A DNA stretch of 32,335 nt from an uncultured Alphaproteobacteria bacterium (GTDB lineage Bacteria; Pseudomonadota; Alphaproteobacteria; RF32; CAG-239), in the NCBI GenBank assembly GCA_944392295.1, contig CALXWE010000013.1:1-32335 (forward strand). The letters run 5' to 3'. Of the stretch, positions 16,022 through 24,810 are shown in pieces. Every line of letters starts with the position of its first letter. The first letter of the stretch is position 1. The position numbers and the translations under genes are program-made. The notes beneath the pieces were generated by a model that did not search any database, was not told where the DNA came from, and saw only the letters and a list, made by a program, of their open reading frames with translations.

Positions 16022-17094
16022 ATTTTATCAAAGTTAATTCTGGGATCTACCAAGCAGTAGGTTATATCACTTACAAGCTTTAATACTAAACCTATTAAGG
16101 CAAAGATATATAGTGTGCCGAAAATGACCGGATAATCGCGGGTCATAATTGCTTCATAACCAAGCAAACCCAAACCGTTTAAGGAAAACACCACTTCTAT
16201 AAGCAAGGCTCCCGTAAACAGCATTTTAATAAGCAAAGACGGAAATCCGGCAATAATAATCAGCATGGCATTTCTAAAAACGTGCTTATACAATATGGCT
16301 CTTTCTGATAATCCCTTGGCACGCGCCGTTAAAACATATTGCTTGCTTATTTCATCCAAAAAAGAGTTTTTGGTAAGCATGGTAAGAGAGGCAAACCCGC
16401 CGATAACAATGGATAAAACCGGCAAAGTTATATGCCAAAAATAGTCGCCGATTTTGGCATACCAACTTAAGTCCTGCCAGTTATCGGAAGTTAACCCTCT
16501 TAACGGGAACCACTGTAAATAAACTCCGCCGGCAAAAAATACAATTAAAAACACGGCAAATAAAAACACCGGAACGGCTGAGCCGAAAATAACCGCAAAT
16601 GAAGTAGCCACATCAAACTTTGAACCGTCGGTTAAAGCTTTTTTTATACCAAGCGGTATGGATATAAGGTAAATAATCAAAGTTGACCATAAGCCTAAAG
16701 ATACCGAAACCGGCATTCTTTCTAAAATAAGCTCGCCAACCGTTTTATCTTGATAATAGCTGTGTCCGAAATCAAACAAGGCATAATCTTTTATCATTTT
16801 TAAGTATCGTTGCGGCCAAGGCTTATCAAACCCGAATTGTTTTTCCAACGCCTTAACCAAATCATCTGGCACGCCCTGAGAACCTCTATACTTTTGCATA
16901 TCCGAAGCCTTATGTTGTACTTGAGCCGTGGACGTAAACTGAGCTTTACTGTCGACATTCATTCCCTGATATTTAGCCAGCATATATTCAACCGGTCCGC
17001 CCGGAGAAAGTTGAATAATAGCAAAATTAACCGTTAAAATACCCAATAAGGTGAGTGGAATTAATAAGATGCGTTTTAATATATAGTTTTTCAT
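16018..17094 (-). CDS. yejB: Peptide ABC transporter permease YejB
   Basis: The 358-residue inner-membrane permease starts with the DppB/YejB signature (MKNYILKRILLIPLTLLGI and QLSPGGPVE). The BPD_transp_1 core spans about 140-350, with the EAA-type loop region KGLSERAILYKHVFRNA. The large periplasmic loop with KYRGSQGVP and the QFGFDKPWPQRY stretch is typical of YejB rather than OppB. The start ATG at 17094 overlaps the yejA stop as ATGA. In E. coli YejABEF imports microcin C and peptides. Here yejE and yejF do not follow; the convergent ELM1-family gene ends in the same four bases. The remaining subunits must be elsewhere or missing. Confidence 0.88.
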   Translation of the reverse strand: MKNYILKRILLIPLTLLGILTVNFAIIQLSPGGPVEYMLAKYQGMNVDSKAQFTSTAQVQHKASDMQKYRGSQGVPDDLVKALEKQFGFDKPWPQRYLKMIKDYALFDFGHSYYQDKTVGELILERMPVSVSLGLWSTLIIYLISIPLGIKKALTDGSKFDVATSFAVIFGSAVPVFLFAVFLIVFFAGGVYLQWFPLRGLTSDNWQDLSWYAKIGDYFWHITLPVLSIVIGGFASLTMLTKNSFLDEISKQYVLTARAKGLSERAILYKHVFRNAMLIIIAGFPSLLIKMLFTGALLIEVVFSLNGLGLLGYEAIMTRDYPVIFGTLYIFALIGLVLKLVSDITYCLVDPRINFDKI

Positions 17095-18905
17095 TTTGCC
17101 TCTGCCTCTTTGCTCCACCAGGTAAAGGGTTGATATCCGGTTTTAATATCGGTTTGCGGTATGCCGAATTTATTTTGGTAACCTACCCTATTAAATTTAG
17201 AATACCACTGAAATATAAGATAATACTCCGATAACAAAACTCTATCCAAAGCCTTTAAGTAAGCCTCGTAATGCTGTTTATCCTGAGCGGTTACCACTTT
17301 ATCGATAAGGCTGTCGACCACTGGATTTTTAATTCCCATAATATTATAGCTGCCCTTAACATCGGCACTTTTAGAGCCGAACATTTCCTTTAATTCGTTA
17401 CCGGGCATGGAGCTCATTCTATACGACATAATTGCCACATCAAAATCAAAATTATCCATTCGATTTTTAAATACATTAACTTCTAAATTTCTGAAAGTTG
17501 CCTTAATACCGATTTTTTGCAAATTAGCAATAAACGGCAGCATAACTCTGGTAAAAGTTGAACCGTTAGCCGAGTTGCTTAAAATTTCAAACTCCAGAGG
17601 TTCCCCTGTTTTAAGATTAGTCATTTTACCGTCAACAAAATCGTATCCGGCCTCATTTAAGAGTTTAACGGCTAGCTTTAAGTTTTGACGCAACTTGTAG
17701 GGAGTAGAATTATCGGGAAGTAAAAAGGGCTTATTAAAAACATCATCACTTAAATCATCACGATATTCTTCCAAAATTTCTTTTTCAAGACCGCTCGGTA
17801 AGCCTGTTGCTTCCATATCAGTATTGGTAAAATAGCTGTAAAGACGTTGATATTGCCCGTAAAATAATTTTTCATTAGCCCACTCAAAATTAAACGCCAA
17901 ATCGATGGCGCGTCTGACGCGTTTATCTTGAAACTCAGGACGTCTTAAATTAAAGGCAAAATGCTGTAATATTGCCGGATTATGGTGTTCTATGGCTTTT
18001 TTAATAACCTTACCGCTTTTGACCAAATCGTTATCATAGCCGGTTGCCCAAATTTTGGCGATATACTCTTCTCTAACGTCAATATTGCCTGAAAATAAGG
18101 CCTGCAAAGTAACCGTTGTATCTTGATAATAGTCGATTCTTATTTCATCAAAATTAAAAAAGCCTTTGCGTGAGGGTAAATTTTGCCCCCAATAGTCGGG
18201 ATTGCGCTCCAAGACAATATACTTCCCGGTTTGAAAAGATTTTATTTTATAAGGACCGTTACCCAGCGGAATTTGCAAAGAAGGCTTAGCAAAATCTCTG
18301 TTTTCCCAGTCTTTTTTAGAAAAGATATTAAGCTGCGATAAAATAAGCGGCAGCTCTTTATTTTGCGAATTGGGTTTAAAGATAAAACGAACATGCCGGT
18401 CATTTATTTTTTGAACGCTTTCCACATCGGCATAGTAGACACGATAAATGGGAGCACCTTTTTCAATTAAGGAATTAAAGCTGAAAATAACATCATCGGC
18501 GGTTACCGGCGAGCCGTCGGCAAAACGGGCATTTTCATCCAGAATAAAGCCGACATAACTTTTATCTTCCGGCAGTTCAAACTCTTTAGCGATAAGCGGA
18601 TAAACGGTTGCCACATCATCAAGAGGAGAATAACCCAAAGTATCCCAAATTAAAGAGGCGACTGTGCCTGATGCCGAACCTTTAAATATGAACGGATTGA
18701 AATTATCAAACCCGCCGTATTCAGGCATAACGATTCTTCCTCCTTTGGGAGCGTTTGGATTAACATAATCAAAATGAGTAAAATCTGCCGGATATTTAGC
18801 TTCACCGTAAAGGGCGATTCGGTTCAATGCCGCCTCAGCGGCAAGCGGCAAAAAAAGAAAGCAACACAGTGCGAGTAAAAACTTATTTCTTATAGTTGTC
18901 TTCAT
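17091..18905 (-). CDS. yejA: Peptide ABC transporter substrate-binding protein YejA
   Basis: The 604-residue family 5 extracellular solute-binding protein has a signal peptide ending near A-E-A (about 25). The mature part has the YejA-type opening ALYGEAKYPADFTHFDYVNP and later NPFIFKG, FADGSPVTADDVIFSF and GNGPYKI, all expected SBP_bac_5 elements. It should bind oligopeptides or peptide-like compounds in the periplasm and deliver them to YejB. It overlaps the preceding membrane-protein gene by 23 bp and yejB by 4 bp, so the three are probably one operon. The length matches other YejA proteins. Confidence 0.9.
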   Translation of the reverse strand: MKTTIRNKFLLALCCFLFLPLAAEAALNRIALYGEAKYPADFTHFDYVNPNAPKGGRIVMPEYGGFDNFNPFIFKGSASGTVASLIWDTLGYSPLDDVATVYPLIAKEFELPEDKSYVGFILDENARFADGSPVTADDVIFSFNSLIEKGAPIYRVYYADVESVQKINDRHVRFIFKPNSQNKELPLILSQLNIFSKKDWENRDFAKPSLQIPLGNGPYKIKSFQTGKYIVLERNPDYWGQNLPSRKGFFNFDEIRIDYYQDTTVTLQALFSGNIDVREEYIAKIWATGYDNDLVKSGKVIKKAIEHHNPAILQHFAFNLRRPEFQDKRVRRAIDLAFNFEWANEKLFYGQYQRLYSYFTNTDMEATGLPSGLEKEILEEYRDDLSDDVFNKPFLLPDNSTPYKLRQNLKLAVKLLNEAGYDFVDGKMTNLKTGEPLEFEILSNSANGSTFTRVMLPFIANLQKIGIKATFRNLEVNVFKNRMDNFDFDVAIMSYRMSSMPGNELKEMFGSKSADVKGSYNIMGIKNPVVDSLIDKVVTAQDKQHYEAYLKALDRVLLSEYYLIFQWYSKFNRVGYQNKFGIPQTDIKTGYQPFTWWSKEAEAK

Positions 18906-20112
18906 TCATCCATCCGCCGAACGGGTAGGCAAAATTTTCTTCTTTCTGAGCCGGTTTTGAGCCTTCGGTTTTAGAAACGGCGGCAATACGGCTTTCTTTA
19001 TCGATAACAATTTCCGGCACGGCCGCCTGCAAGGGCTCAATAAAGTTCGGAGTATTTTCATTACTCCATGCCGAACCGTCATCTAAACTGTTTACACTCG
19101 GTTTAACTTCAATTTCGGGCTGAACTATACGTGGGCTTTCCGGTTCAAAAGCAGATATAGGCTCATCTTCAGGAGCTTGTTTACCAAGTTGGTGTTGTTC
19201 CTGAGGAGAGTTCATACTTTTTTGCAAAGCGGCAAAAAACTCATTATCTTCTTTTGTATCATCTGTAGTTTTTTTATGTTTTTTAAACGGATTAATCCGG
19301 CTTAAGAATGATGTTTGTTCATCATCATTTGATGGCGCTTCCATATTAACGATATTAGGGGATACCTCAAAAGTTTTTTCTTCTTCAGGTTCTGGTTCTT
19401 CCTGAACAAGCGGAGTATCCAAAGCATCGGCAACGGGCGCCAAAATGGAATAAACTTTTCCCATAACACCGGTCTCAACAATGGTTATAAACACTCTATC
19501 TCTATCATGTTTTTCAAGCAAAGCATTTAAGTTTTGATAGCGAGCGCAAAACTCTAATAAGGTACCTTTAAATACGGAATCTTTACGGGCTTTTTCAGCC
19601 AGATAAGAGCTAAAATCATCATAATTTTTAGAAGCTTCGACTAACGTTTTAGCGATTGTCCAGCGTTCACCGTTTTTAACTCTGGTCCACAACTGCTCCA
19701 TTTGCATTGATGAAGCGATATTACATCTTTGTACGATATCGGCCAAAATTTCATTCATATCTGCGACAAAGACATCAAACTTATTGACAACAAAACCATC
19801 TTTAATTTCATGTTCGGCATCAAGCATAACTCTTACGACCAAATCGGTATAGTCTTGATTTTTTTTCATTTGATTAAAAAGCTGGGTCAAGCGAGCATCG
19901 GTACTTTTGGTTCGAAAATATTGATTAACAAACCCAAAGACCTGCCAAACGACCCAAATCGGCAGAACCACCAAGCCGGCATACATAGCCAAGACGGTTG
20001 CGGCGACAGAACTTAAATCGGCACCGGCGAGCAAACCGTTAATATACAAAAGGGCATACACCAACCAGATAAGCGATGAAAAGACTGCAATAAAAAATAA
20101 AACTGTCAACAA
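18883..20112 (-). CDS. Unrecognised membrane protein with long acidic tail
   Basis: The 409-residue protein has two N-terminal hydrophobic segments (about 2-24 and 38-62). A helical cytoplasmic-type region follows (about 65-235). The remaining tail is low-complexity, rich in Glu, Asp, Ser and Pro (about 240-400), and contains a basic PFKKHKKTT patch. The start is taken as TTG at 20112 because GGAG lies about 10 nt upstream and the first membrane segment begins at once. It overlaps yejA by 23 bp and is the first gene of that operon. No enzyme motif is seen. It may be a scaffold or stress sensor, but no function can be given. Confidence 0.65.
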   Translation of the reverse strand: MLTVLFFIAVFSSLIWLVYALLYINGLLAGADLSSVAATVLAMYAGLVVLPIWVVWQVFGFVNQYFRTKSTDARLTQLFNQMKKNQDYTDLVVRVMLDAEHEIKDGFVVNKFDVFVADMNEILADIVQRCNIASSMQMEQLWTRVKNGERWTIAKTLVEASKNYDDFSSYLAEKARKDSVFKGTLLEFCARYQNLNALLEKHDRDRVFITIVETGVMGKVYSILAPVADALDTPLVQEEPEPEEEKTFEVSPNIVNMEAPSNDDEQTSFLSRINPFKKHKKTTDDTKEDNEFFAALQKSMNSPQEQHQLGKQAPEDEPISAFEPESPRIVQPEIEVKPSVNSLDDGSAWSNENTPNFIEPLQAAVPEIVIDKESRIAAVSKTEGSKPAQKEENFAYPFGGWMNEDNYKK

Positions 20113-20188
20113 GTTTATCCACTCCGTACATTTAGTAAATCAAGCTTTATAGTATTGAACTTTACAACAGATTTCAATTAAAATAAGG

Positions 20189-20194
20189 TATAAT
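20189..20194 (+). promoter_or_regulatory. Possible -10 box upstream of accA
   Basis: A consensus TATAAT lies 96 nt before the accA start. No convincing -35 box sits at 16-18 bp, though TTTACA occurs 22 bp upstream. Confidence 0.35.
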
Positions 20195-20261
20195 TTACAA
20201 GAAAAAATCAACAATATTAAAATTATTTAGTGAAATTGATAAAAAAAAGTGTTATGAAGGC

Positions 20262-20273
20262 GTTAACGTTAAC
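20262..20273. promoter_or_regulatory. 12-bp perfect palindrome in accA leader
   Basis: GTTAACGTTAAC is its own reverse complement and lies 16 nt before the accA ATG, between the possible promoter and the ribosome binding site. It may be an operator. Confidence 0.35.
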
Positions 20274-20289
20274 TTGAAATGAGGAAAAA

Positions 20290-21264
20290 ATGAATACGGA
20301 TTCCACACAGGTTGTTTTAGATTTTGAAAAGAATATTGTCGAGATTGAAGAAAAGATTGAGCATTTACAAGAGCTTGCCAAAGACGAAGATGTAGACATA
20401 ACCAAAGAGATTAAACGTTTACAGCACAAGCTGACTTATTATTTAAATCGAGCATATCAAAATTTAACAGCCTGGCAAAAGGCTCAAATTGCTCGTCATC
20501 CGGATCGTCCGCATTGTTTAGATTATATCAAAGCCTTAATTCCCGATTTTGTATTACTTTGCGGAGACCGTTGTTTTGGCGACGACGCAGCTATGGTAGC
20601 AGGTATCGGTACATTTGAGGGGATTTCCGTAGTAGTTATCGGTCAAGAAAAAGGCCACGACTTAGAAACCCGTATGAAATACAATTTTGGCATGGCCAAA
20701 CCCGAAGGGTATCGTAAAGCACAAAGATTAATGGATATGGCTTCACGTTTTAACATGCCGGTTTTGAGCTTTGTTGACACGGCAGGAGCATATCCCGGAG
20801 TAGACGCCGAAGCCAGAGGTCAGGCACAAGCCATAGCCTCTTCGATTGAGAAATGCTTTGAGACTAAAGCTCCGATTATTTCCACCATCATCGGCGAAGG
20901 CGGTTCCGGCGGTGCGATTGCCATTGCCACCGCGAATGTAGTTATGATGTTGGAGCATTCGATTTACTCGGTAATTTCGCCTGAAGGATGTGCATCAATT
21001 TTATGGCGCTCATCTGATAAGACCAAAGAAGCAACCGAAGCTTTAAAACTAACGGCACAAGATTTGAAAGCATTGGGAGTCATTGATGAAATTGTTCCCG
21101 AACCGTTAGGCGGCGCGCACCGCAATCCGCAGGTTGTATTTGATAATTTGCGCAAAGCTTTACGTAAACATCTTGAGCATTTGTTACGCTTAAGCGGTGA
21201 TGAATTAAAAAAGCAGCGCACTGCCAAATTTTTAGCAATGACGCGTAACCTGGAAAAGCAATAA
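20290..21264 (+). CDS. accA: Acetyl-CoA carboxylase carboxyltransferase subunit alpha
   Basis: The 324-residue protein matches AccA throughout. It has an N-terminal helical region (FEKNIVEIEEKI), then ARHPDRPHCLDYI, GDDAAMVAGIG, MKYNFGMAKPEGYRKA, VDTAGAYPGVDAE, EGGSGGAIAIA and YSVISPEGCASILW, including the Gly-rich oxyanion and acetyl-CoA binding segments. With AccD it transfers carboxyl from biotin-BCCP to acetyl-CoA, the committed step of fatty acid synthesis. GAGG lies 5 nt before the ATG. It stands alone on the plus strand with its own terminator. A 12-bp palindrome in the leader may control it. Confidence 0.97.
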   Translation: MNTDSTQVVLDFEKNIVEIEEKIEHLQELAKDEDVDITKEIKRLQHKLTYYLNRAYQNLTAWQKAQIARHPDRPHCLDYIKALIPDFVLLCGDRCFGDDAAMVAGIGTFEGISVVVIGQEKGHDLETRMKYNFGMAKPEGYRKAQRLMDMASRFNMPVLSFVDTAGAYPGVDAEARGQAQAIASSIEKCFETKAPIISTIIGEGGSGGAIAIATANVVMMLEHSIYSVISPEGCASILWRSSDKTKEATEALKLTAQDLKALGVIDEIVPEPLGGAHRNPQVVFDNLRKALRKHLEHLLRLSGDELKKQRTAKFLAMTRNLEKQ

Positions 21265-21286
21265 AGTGATGCTACACCTTTACAAG

Positions 21287-21322
21287 AAAGAGAAAGATTT
21301 TAACAATCTTTCTCTTTTTTTT
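21287..21322 (+). terminator. Terminator of accA
   Basis: Perfect 13-bp arms AAAGAGAAAGATT and AATCTTTCTCTTT enclose a five-base loop and run into a T-tract, 22 nt after the stop codon. Confidence 0.85.
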
Positions 21323-21500
21323 CATTAAGCAACAAAAAACTTGCAAAACGCCTCATCAAAAGCCACTTGGCGCAAATATGCCTTATTGCTGCAATTTTTT
21401 CACAAACAAATTGAGTTAAGAGTAGTTAATCAGCCCTACCGTTTTACTCTGCGGCAGATTTTTAATAAAATTTCCGCCTTACTTAAATAACACCTAAATA
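21323..21500. other. Intergenic stretch between accA and clpX terminators
   Basis: Nothing recognised: no ORF with a ribosome binding site, no tRNA-like fold and no repeat. Confidence 0.5.
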
Positions 21501-21502
21501 AA

Positions 21503-21541
21503 AGCCCCAAACTGTTTGGGGCTCAGCCCTCTGAGTTTGGG
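21503..21541 (-). terminator. Terminator of clpX with overlapping alternative hairpin
   Basis: AGCCCCAAA and TTTGGGGCT (21503-21511 and 21515-21523) form a tight hairpin followed by TTTTATTT on the minus strand. A second GTTTGGGG at 21534-21541 could instead pair with the same CCCCAAAC arm. Confidence 0.75.
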
Positions 21542-21566
21542 GTTTATCTATTAGCTTTTTCTAAGG

Positions 21567-22835
21567 CTATGCACTTTTACTATCCGATTTACGAATAAGT
21601 ATCGGTTCACCTTCTTCTTTAACTACTTTTTCATTGACGATAATTTCAGTAACATCTTTTTTATCCGGAATTTCATACATCAAATTCAAAAGCAAACCTT
21701 CCATAATTGCTCTTAAGCCGCGTGCTCCGGTTTTACGCTCAATAGCCTTGTGAGCAATGGCTTTTAAAGCATCATCGGTTACGGTTAATTTAACATCTTC
21801 CATATCAAACAAGGTAACATACTGCTTAAGCAAAGCATTTTTCGGTTCAGTTAATACCTTTATCAAAGCCTGCTCGTCCAAATCATCTAAAGTAGCAATA
21901 ATCGGCAATCTTCCGATAAACTCAGGAATAAGACCGAATTTCAACAAATCTTCCGGCTGAACATCTTTAATAATCTCGCCGATACCCTTGTCTTCTTCAC
22001 TGGCAACCTTCGCCCCGAAACCTATGGAAGTATCTTTGCCGCGGCTGCCGACAATTTTTTCAAGTCCGGCAAAAGCACCGCCGCAAATAAACAAAATATT
22101 AGTTGTATCCACGTGCAAAAACTCTTGCTGCGGATGCTTACGACCACCCTGCGGCGGAACATTTGCCACCGTACCTTCAATAATTTTCAGTAAAGCTTGC
22201 TGTACGCCCTCACCTGACACATCACGTGTAATGGACGGACCGTCTGTCTTGCGGGTAATTTTATCAATTTCATCAATATAAACAATACCGCGCTGAGCCT
22301 TTTCAATATCATAATTGGCAGCTTGTACCAACTTTAATATAATATTTTCAACGTCTTCACCAACATAACCGGCTTCGGTTAAAGTTGTAGCATCAGCAAT
22401 GGCAAACGGCACATCCAAAATTTTTGCCAAAGTTTGCGCCAACAAAGTCTTACCCGAACCCGTGGAGCCGATTAAAATAACGTTTGATTTAGCTACATCA
22501 ACATCTTTATGCTCTTTTTGGCAATTTAAACGTTTGTAGTGGTTATAAACCGCAACTGAGAGCACTTTTTTGGCATAATCTTGCCCGATAACGTATTGAT
22601 CCAAAAATTCCTTTATTTTGGAAGGAGTCGGCAAATTCTCGGCAAAACTACCCATACCCTGAGAGTTGTTTTCTTCTTCTTTGTGCATTTCATCGGAAAC
22701 AATGTTAATGCACACATCAATACATTCATCGCAAATATAAACACCGCGACCGGCAATTAACTTTTTAACCTCATTTTGACTTTTGCCGCAAAACGAACAA
22801 TGCAAAGTTTTATCATCATCTTTTGTATCGGTCAT
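21567..22835 (-). CDS. clpX: ATP-dependent Clp protease ATP-binding subunit ClpX
   Basis: This is a 422-residue AAA+ unfoldase. The N-terminal zinc-binding domain has C13, C16, C35 and C38. Walker A is GSTGSGKT near 120 and Walker B is IVYIDEID near 180. The substrate-gripping pore loop GYVG and the ClpP-binding IGF loop (TSIGFGAKV, about 265-273) are all present. It unfolds tagged proteins and feeds them to ClpP. It lies 8 bp downstream of clpP, in the standard clpP-clpX order. The length matches other alphaproteobacterial ClpX. In Caulobacter ClpXP is central to cell-cycle proteolysis. Confidence 0.98.
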   Translation of the reverse strand: MTDTKDDDKTLHCSFCGKSQNEVKKLIAGRGVYICDECIDVCINIVSDEMHKEEENNSQGMGSFAENLPTPSKIKEFLDQYVIGQDYAKKVLSVAVYNHYKRLNCQKEHKDVDVAKSNVILIGSTGSGKTLLAQTLAKILDVPFAIADATTLTEAGYVGEDVENIILKLVQAANYDIEKAQRGIVYIDEIDKITRKTDGPSITRDVSGEGVQQALLKIIEGTVANVPPQGGRKHPQQEFLHVDTTNILFICGGAFAGLEKIVGSRGKDTSIGFGAKVASEEDKGIGEIIKDVQPEDLLKFGLIPEFIGRLPIIATLDDLDEQALIKVLTEPKNALLKQYVTLFDMEDVKLTVTDDALKAIAHKAIERKTGARGLRAIMEGLLLNLMYEIPDKKDVTEIIVNEKVVKEEGEPILIRKSDSKSA

Positions 22836-22843
22836 AATAACTC

Positions 22844-23470
22844 CTATTTCAAAATTTCCTGACGATTAATGACAATTTCATCAATAAGTCCAAAGTCTTT
22901 AGCTTCTTGAGGGGTCATAAAGTTATCTCTATCCATGGCTTTTTCAATAACCTTAATCGACTGCCCGGTATTTTGAGCATAAATAGCATTCAAACGCTTA
23001 CGTAAATCTAAAATCAAGCGTGCTTGAATTTCAATATCTGAAGCTTGTCCTTGAGCCCCGCCTGAAGGCTGGTGTATCATAATCTGCGAATTAGGAAGAG
23101 AAAAACGCTTACCTTTAGTTCCGCCTGCGAGCAAGAAAGAACCCATTGAACAAGCTTGACCGATACACAGCGTTGCTACATCGCAAGAAATATACTGCAT
23201 AGTATCATACATAGCCATACCCGAGGTAACAACACCCCCCGGAGAATTAATATAAAGATAAATATCTTTTTTCGGATTTTCCGATTCCAGGAACAACAGT
23301 TGAGCACAAACCAGTGCCGAAACCTCGTCGTTAACCTGCCCTGTTAAAAAGATAATTCTTTCTTTCAACAAACGTGAAAAAATATCAAAAGAACGTTCAC
23401 CTCTGGAAGTTTGTTCAATAACCATCGGTACCAGAGTATTATCAAAAACTTCAATTGCAGACTTGCTCAT
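22844..23470 (-). CDS. clpP: ATP-dependent Clp protease proteolytic subunit ClpP
   Basis: The 208-residue serine peptidase of family S14 has an intact triad: S108 in [10 protein letters not shown]133 in MIHQPSGG and D182 in DRDNFM. The INSPGG oxyanion loop lies near 75-80. It forms the double-heptamer chamber and works with ClpX, encoded 8 bp downstream. The upstream region holds an inverted repeat and divergently faces an unrecognised gene. Confidence 0.98.
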   Translation of the reverse strand: MSKSAIEVFDNTLVPMVIEQTSRGERSFDIFSRLLKERIIFLTGQVNDEVSALVCAQLLFLESENPKKDIYLYINSPGGVVTSGMAMYDTMQYISCDVATLCIGQACSMGSFLLAGGTKGKRFSLPNSQIMIHQPSGGAQGQASDIEIQARLILDLRKRLNAIYAQNTGQSIKVIEKAMDRDNFMTPQEAKDFGLIDEIVINRQEILK

Positions 23471-23512
23471 TAAAATACCTCAAAAAAATTACAAATTCTT
23501 AATGTTTATAAA

Positions 23513-23536
23513 TTACATTTATTCAATAAAATGTAA
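23513..23536. promoter_or_regulatory. Inverted repeat upstream of clpP
   Basis: TTACATTT and AAATGTAA are perfect 8-bp arms with an 8-bp spacer, about 43 nt upstream of the clpP start. It overlaps the likely promoter area of clpP, so it could be an operator. No known regulator is assigned. Confidence 0.35.
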
Positions 23537-23642
23537 ATAAAAATCTTAAAAAGCAAAAAAATCACAATTTTTATGATTTACATATTTGACAAACTTTGTT
23601 AAAATTAAAGGGTGCTTTGTAATAAATTAGGAGAATATTTTA

Positions 23643-24095
23643 ATGTTTGCCCCCAAGAGCTTCAAAAAGCTGCCGTCTACGGCAAGGGAAGTATACTTAA
23701 ACAAACTGCGTCTTGATGAACTTGCGGTTGTTGACATTTTCGAAACAGTCAATTTAAACGGACTGGAAGTATTAAAACATCCCGAGTTTGAAGATTTTTA
23801 CAAAGTAATCAACTCCTTAAGGGTTATGGACGATGAAGGTTGTTATCAACCCCGCCAAACCGAAGATCTCAAAAGAGATATTGTTAAAACCTCAAAACAA
23901 GAGGCTTTTTTAGAGCTTTTATACAACGTTGAAACTCCTGATCGTAATCTCTATTGGGAAACATTAAAAGAAAAGATGATGATAAATCTGGCAAATTTAA
24001 TTTTAGAGCCGGAAGTTCCGACTGACCGCAACTTAAGCGGCCCGGAGATATATCAGGTAAAAGAAGCCTTTAAGCAAATGCTGGCCTCGGCATAA
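23643..24095 (+). CDS. Unrecognised 150-residue cytoplasmic protein
   Basis: The protein has no signal peptide, no membrane segment and one cysteine. It is mostly helical by composition, with alternating Leu/Glu/Lys stretches, and I do not recognise the family. AGGAG lies 9 nt before the ATG. A TTGACA element is present at 23586, but no good -10 follows at standard spacing. It is divergent from clpP and followed by its own hairpin terminator, so it is probably a single-gene unit. The shared upstream region might couple its expression to that of clpP. Confidence 0.7.
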   Translation: MFAPKSFKKLPSTAREVYLNKLRLDELAVVDIFETVNLNGLEVLKHPEFEDFYKVINSLRVMDDEGCYQPRQTEDLKRDIVKTSKQEAFLELLYNVETPDRNLYWETLKEKMMINLANLILEPEVPTDRNLSGPEIYQVKEAFKQMLASA

Positions 24096-24103
24096 TCATA
24101 AAA

Positions 24104-24135
24104 AAACAGACGCCCGTTAAGTAGTACGTCTGTTT
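24104..24135. terminator. Bidirectional hairpin terminator
   Basis: The arms AAACAGACG and CGTCTGTTT enclose a 14-base loop between two convergent genes. The minus-strand side has a good T-run; the plus-strand side is weaker. Confidence 0.6.
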
Positions 24136-24156
24136 ACAAATATCACTTCATTTAAT

Positions 24157-24681
24157 CTATGGTCTTGCTGCTGAAAGAGATGCTTGTTCGCGCATTTTAT
24201 TTTCTGCAATATACTGATTCTCCATAGACTTTAATTCTTTACAAGCTACTTTAGCGGCCATCATATAAAGTAGTGCAGCTTGTCCTGATGGTAAATCTCC
24301 TTTATAGATTTTATTGGAAAGATATACTGGACCGTCGGATATAAATGTATAGCTTTTGCTTTGTTCATCACCAAATGAAATTTTGGTGTTAAGCTTTCCA
24401 CAATCACGTCTCATACCCAGTTTAGCCATTTTATTATCAGGAGAAGTCCCCAAAAATTCAATAGAAGCTTTCTGTCCATTGCTTTTATTTTCTAAAAGCA
24501 CACTAACTTTGCCACCGCCATTTACGGACTCTTTGCCGGATAGTTCTCCCAAATCTAAGGAAACGTTATAATCCTTCAACTTTTTTTCAGCATCCTGTTC
24601 CAATTTTTGACGATAATCCAAAACTTCATTCTGTTTTCCGCCATGCAGCTTACCCAATTTTTCTTTAATTTTCTCAAACAT
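24157..24681 (-). CDS. Unrecognised 174-residue protein
   Basis: The first 40 residues are a charged helix (MFEKIKEKLGKLHGGK onward). They are followed by a Gly/Ser/Lys-rich region with alternating beta-type strands (VSVLLENK, ASIEFLG) and a final helix holding AALLYMMAAKVACKEL. There is no signal peptide or membrane span, and no family is recognised. GGGA lies 6 nt before the ATG and a promoter with a perfect -35 box lies just upstream. It stands alone between terminators. Confidence 0.65.
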   Translation of the reverse strand: MFEKIKEKLGKLHGGKQNEVLDYRQKLEQDAEKKLKDYNVSLDLGELSGKESVNGGGKVSVLLENKSNGQKASIEFLGTSPDNKMAKLGMRRDCGKLNTKISFGDEQSKSYTFISDGPVYLSNKIYKGDLPSGQAALLYMMAAKVACKELKSMENQYIAENKMREQASLSAARP

Positions 24682-24718
24682 ATCGTGTCCCTTTCATGGT
24701 AGGTATATTTATGGACAA

Positions 24719-24748
24719 AGCGTAACACACAAAAAAACATTTTGTCAA
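24719..24748 (-). promoter_or_regulatory. Putative promoter of the 174-residue protein
   Basis: On the minus strand TTGACA (24748-24743) and TACGCT (24724-24719) are spaced 18 bp, leaving a leader of about 30 nt. Confidence 0.5.
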
Positions 24749-24810
24749 ACATTAATTTACATCTCAGATTATTTAAGCTAAGTTTAAGACCTTACTAACT
24801 ACCAATACCA

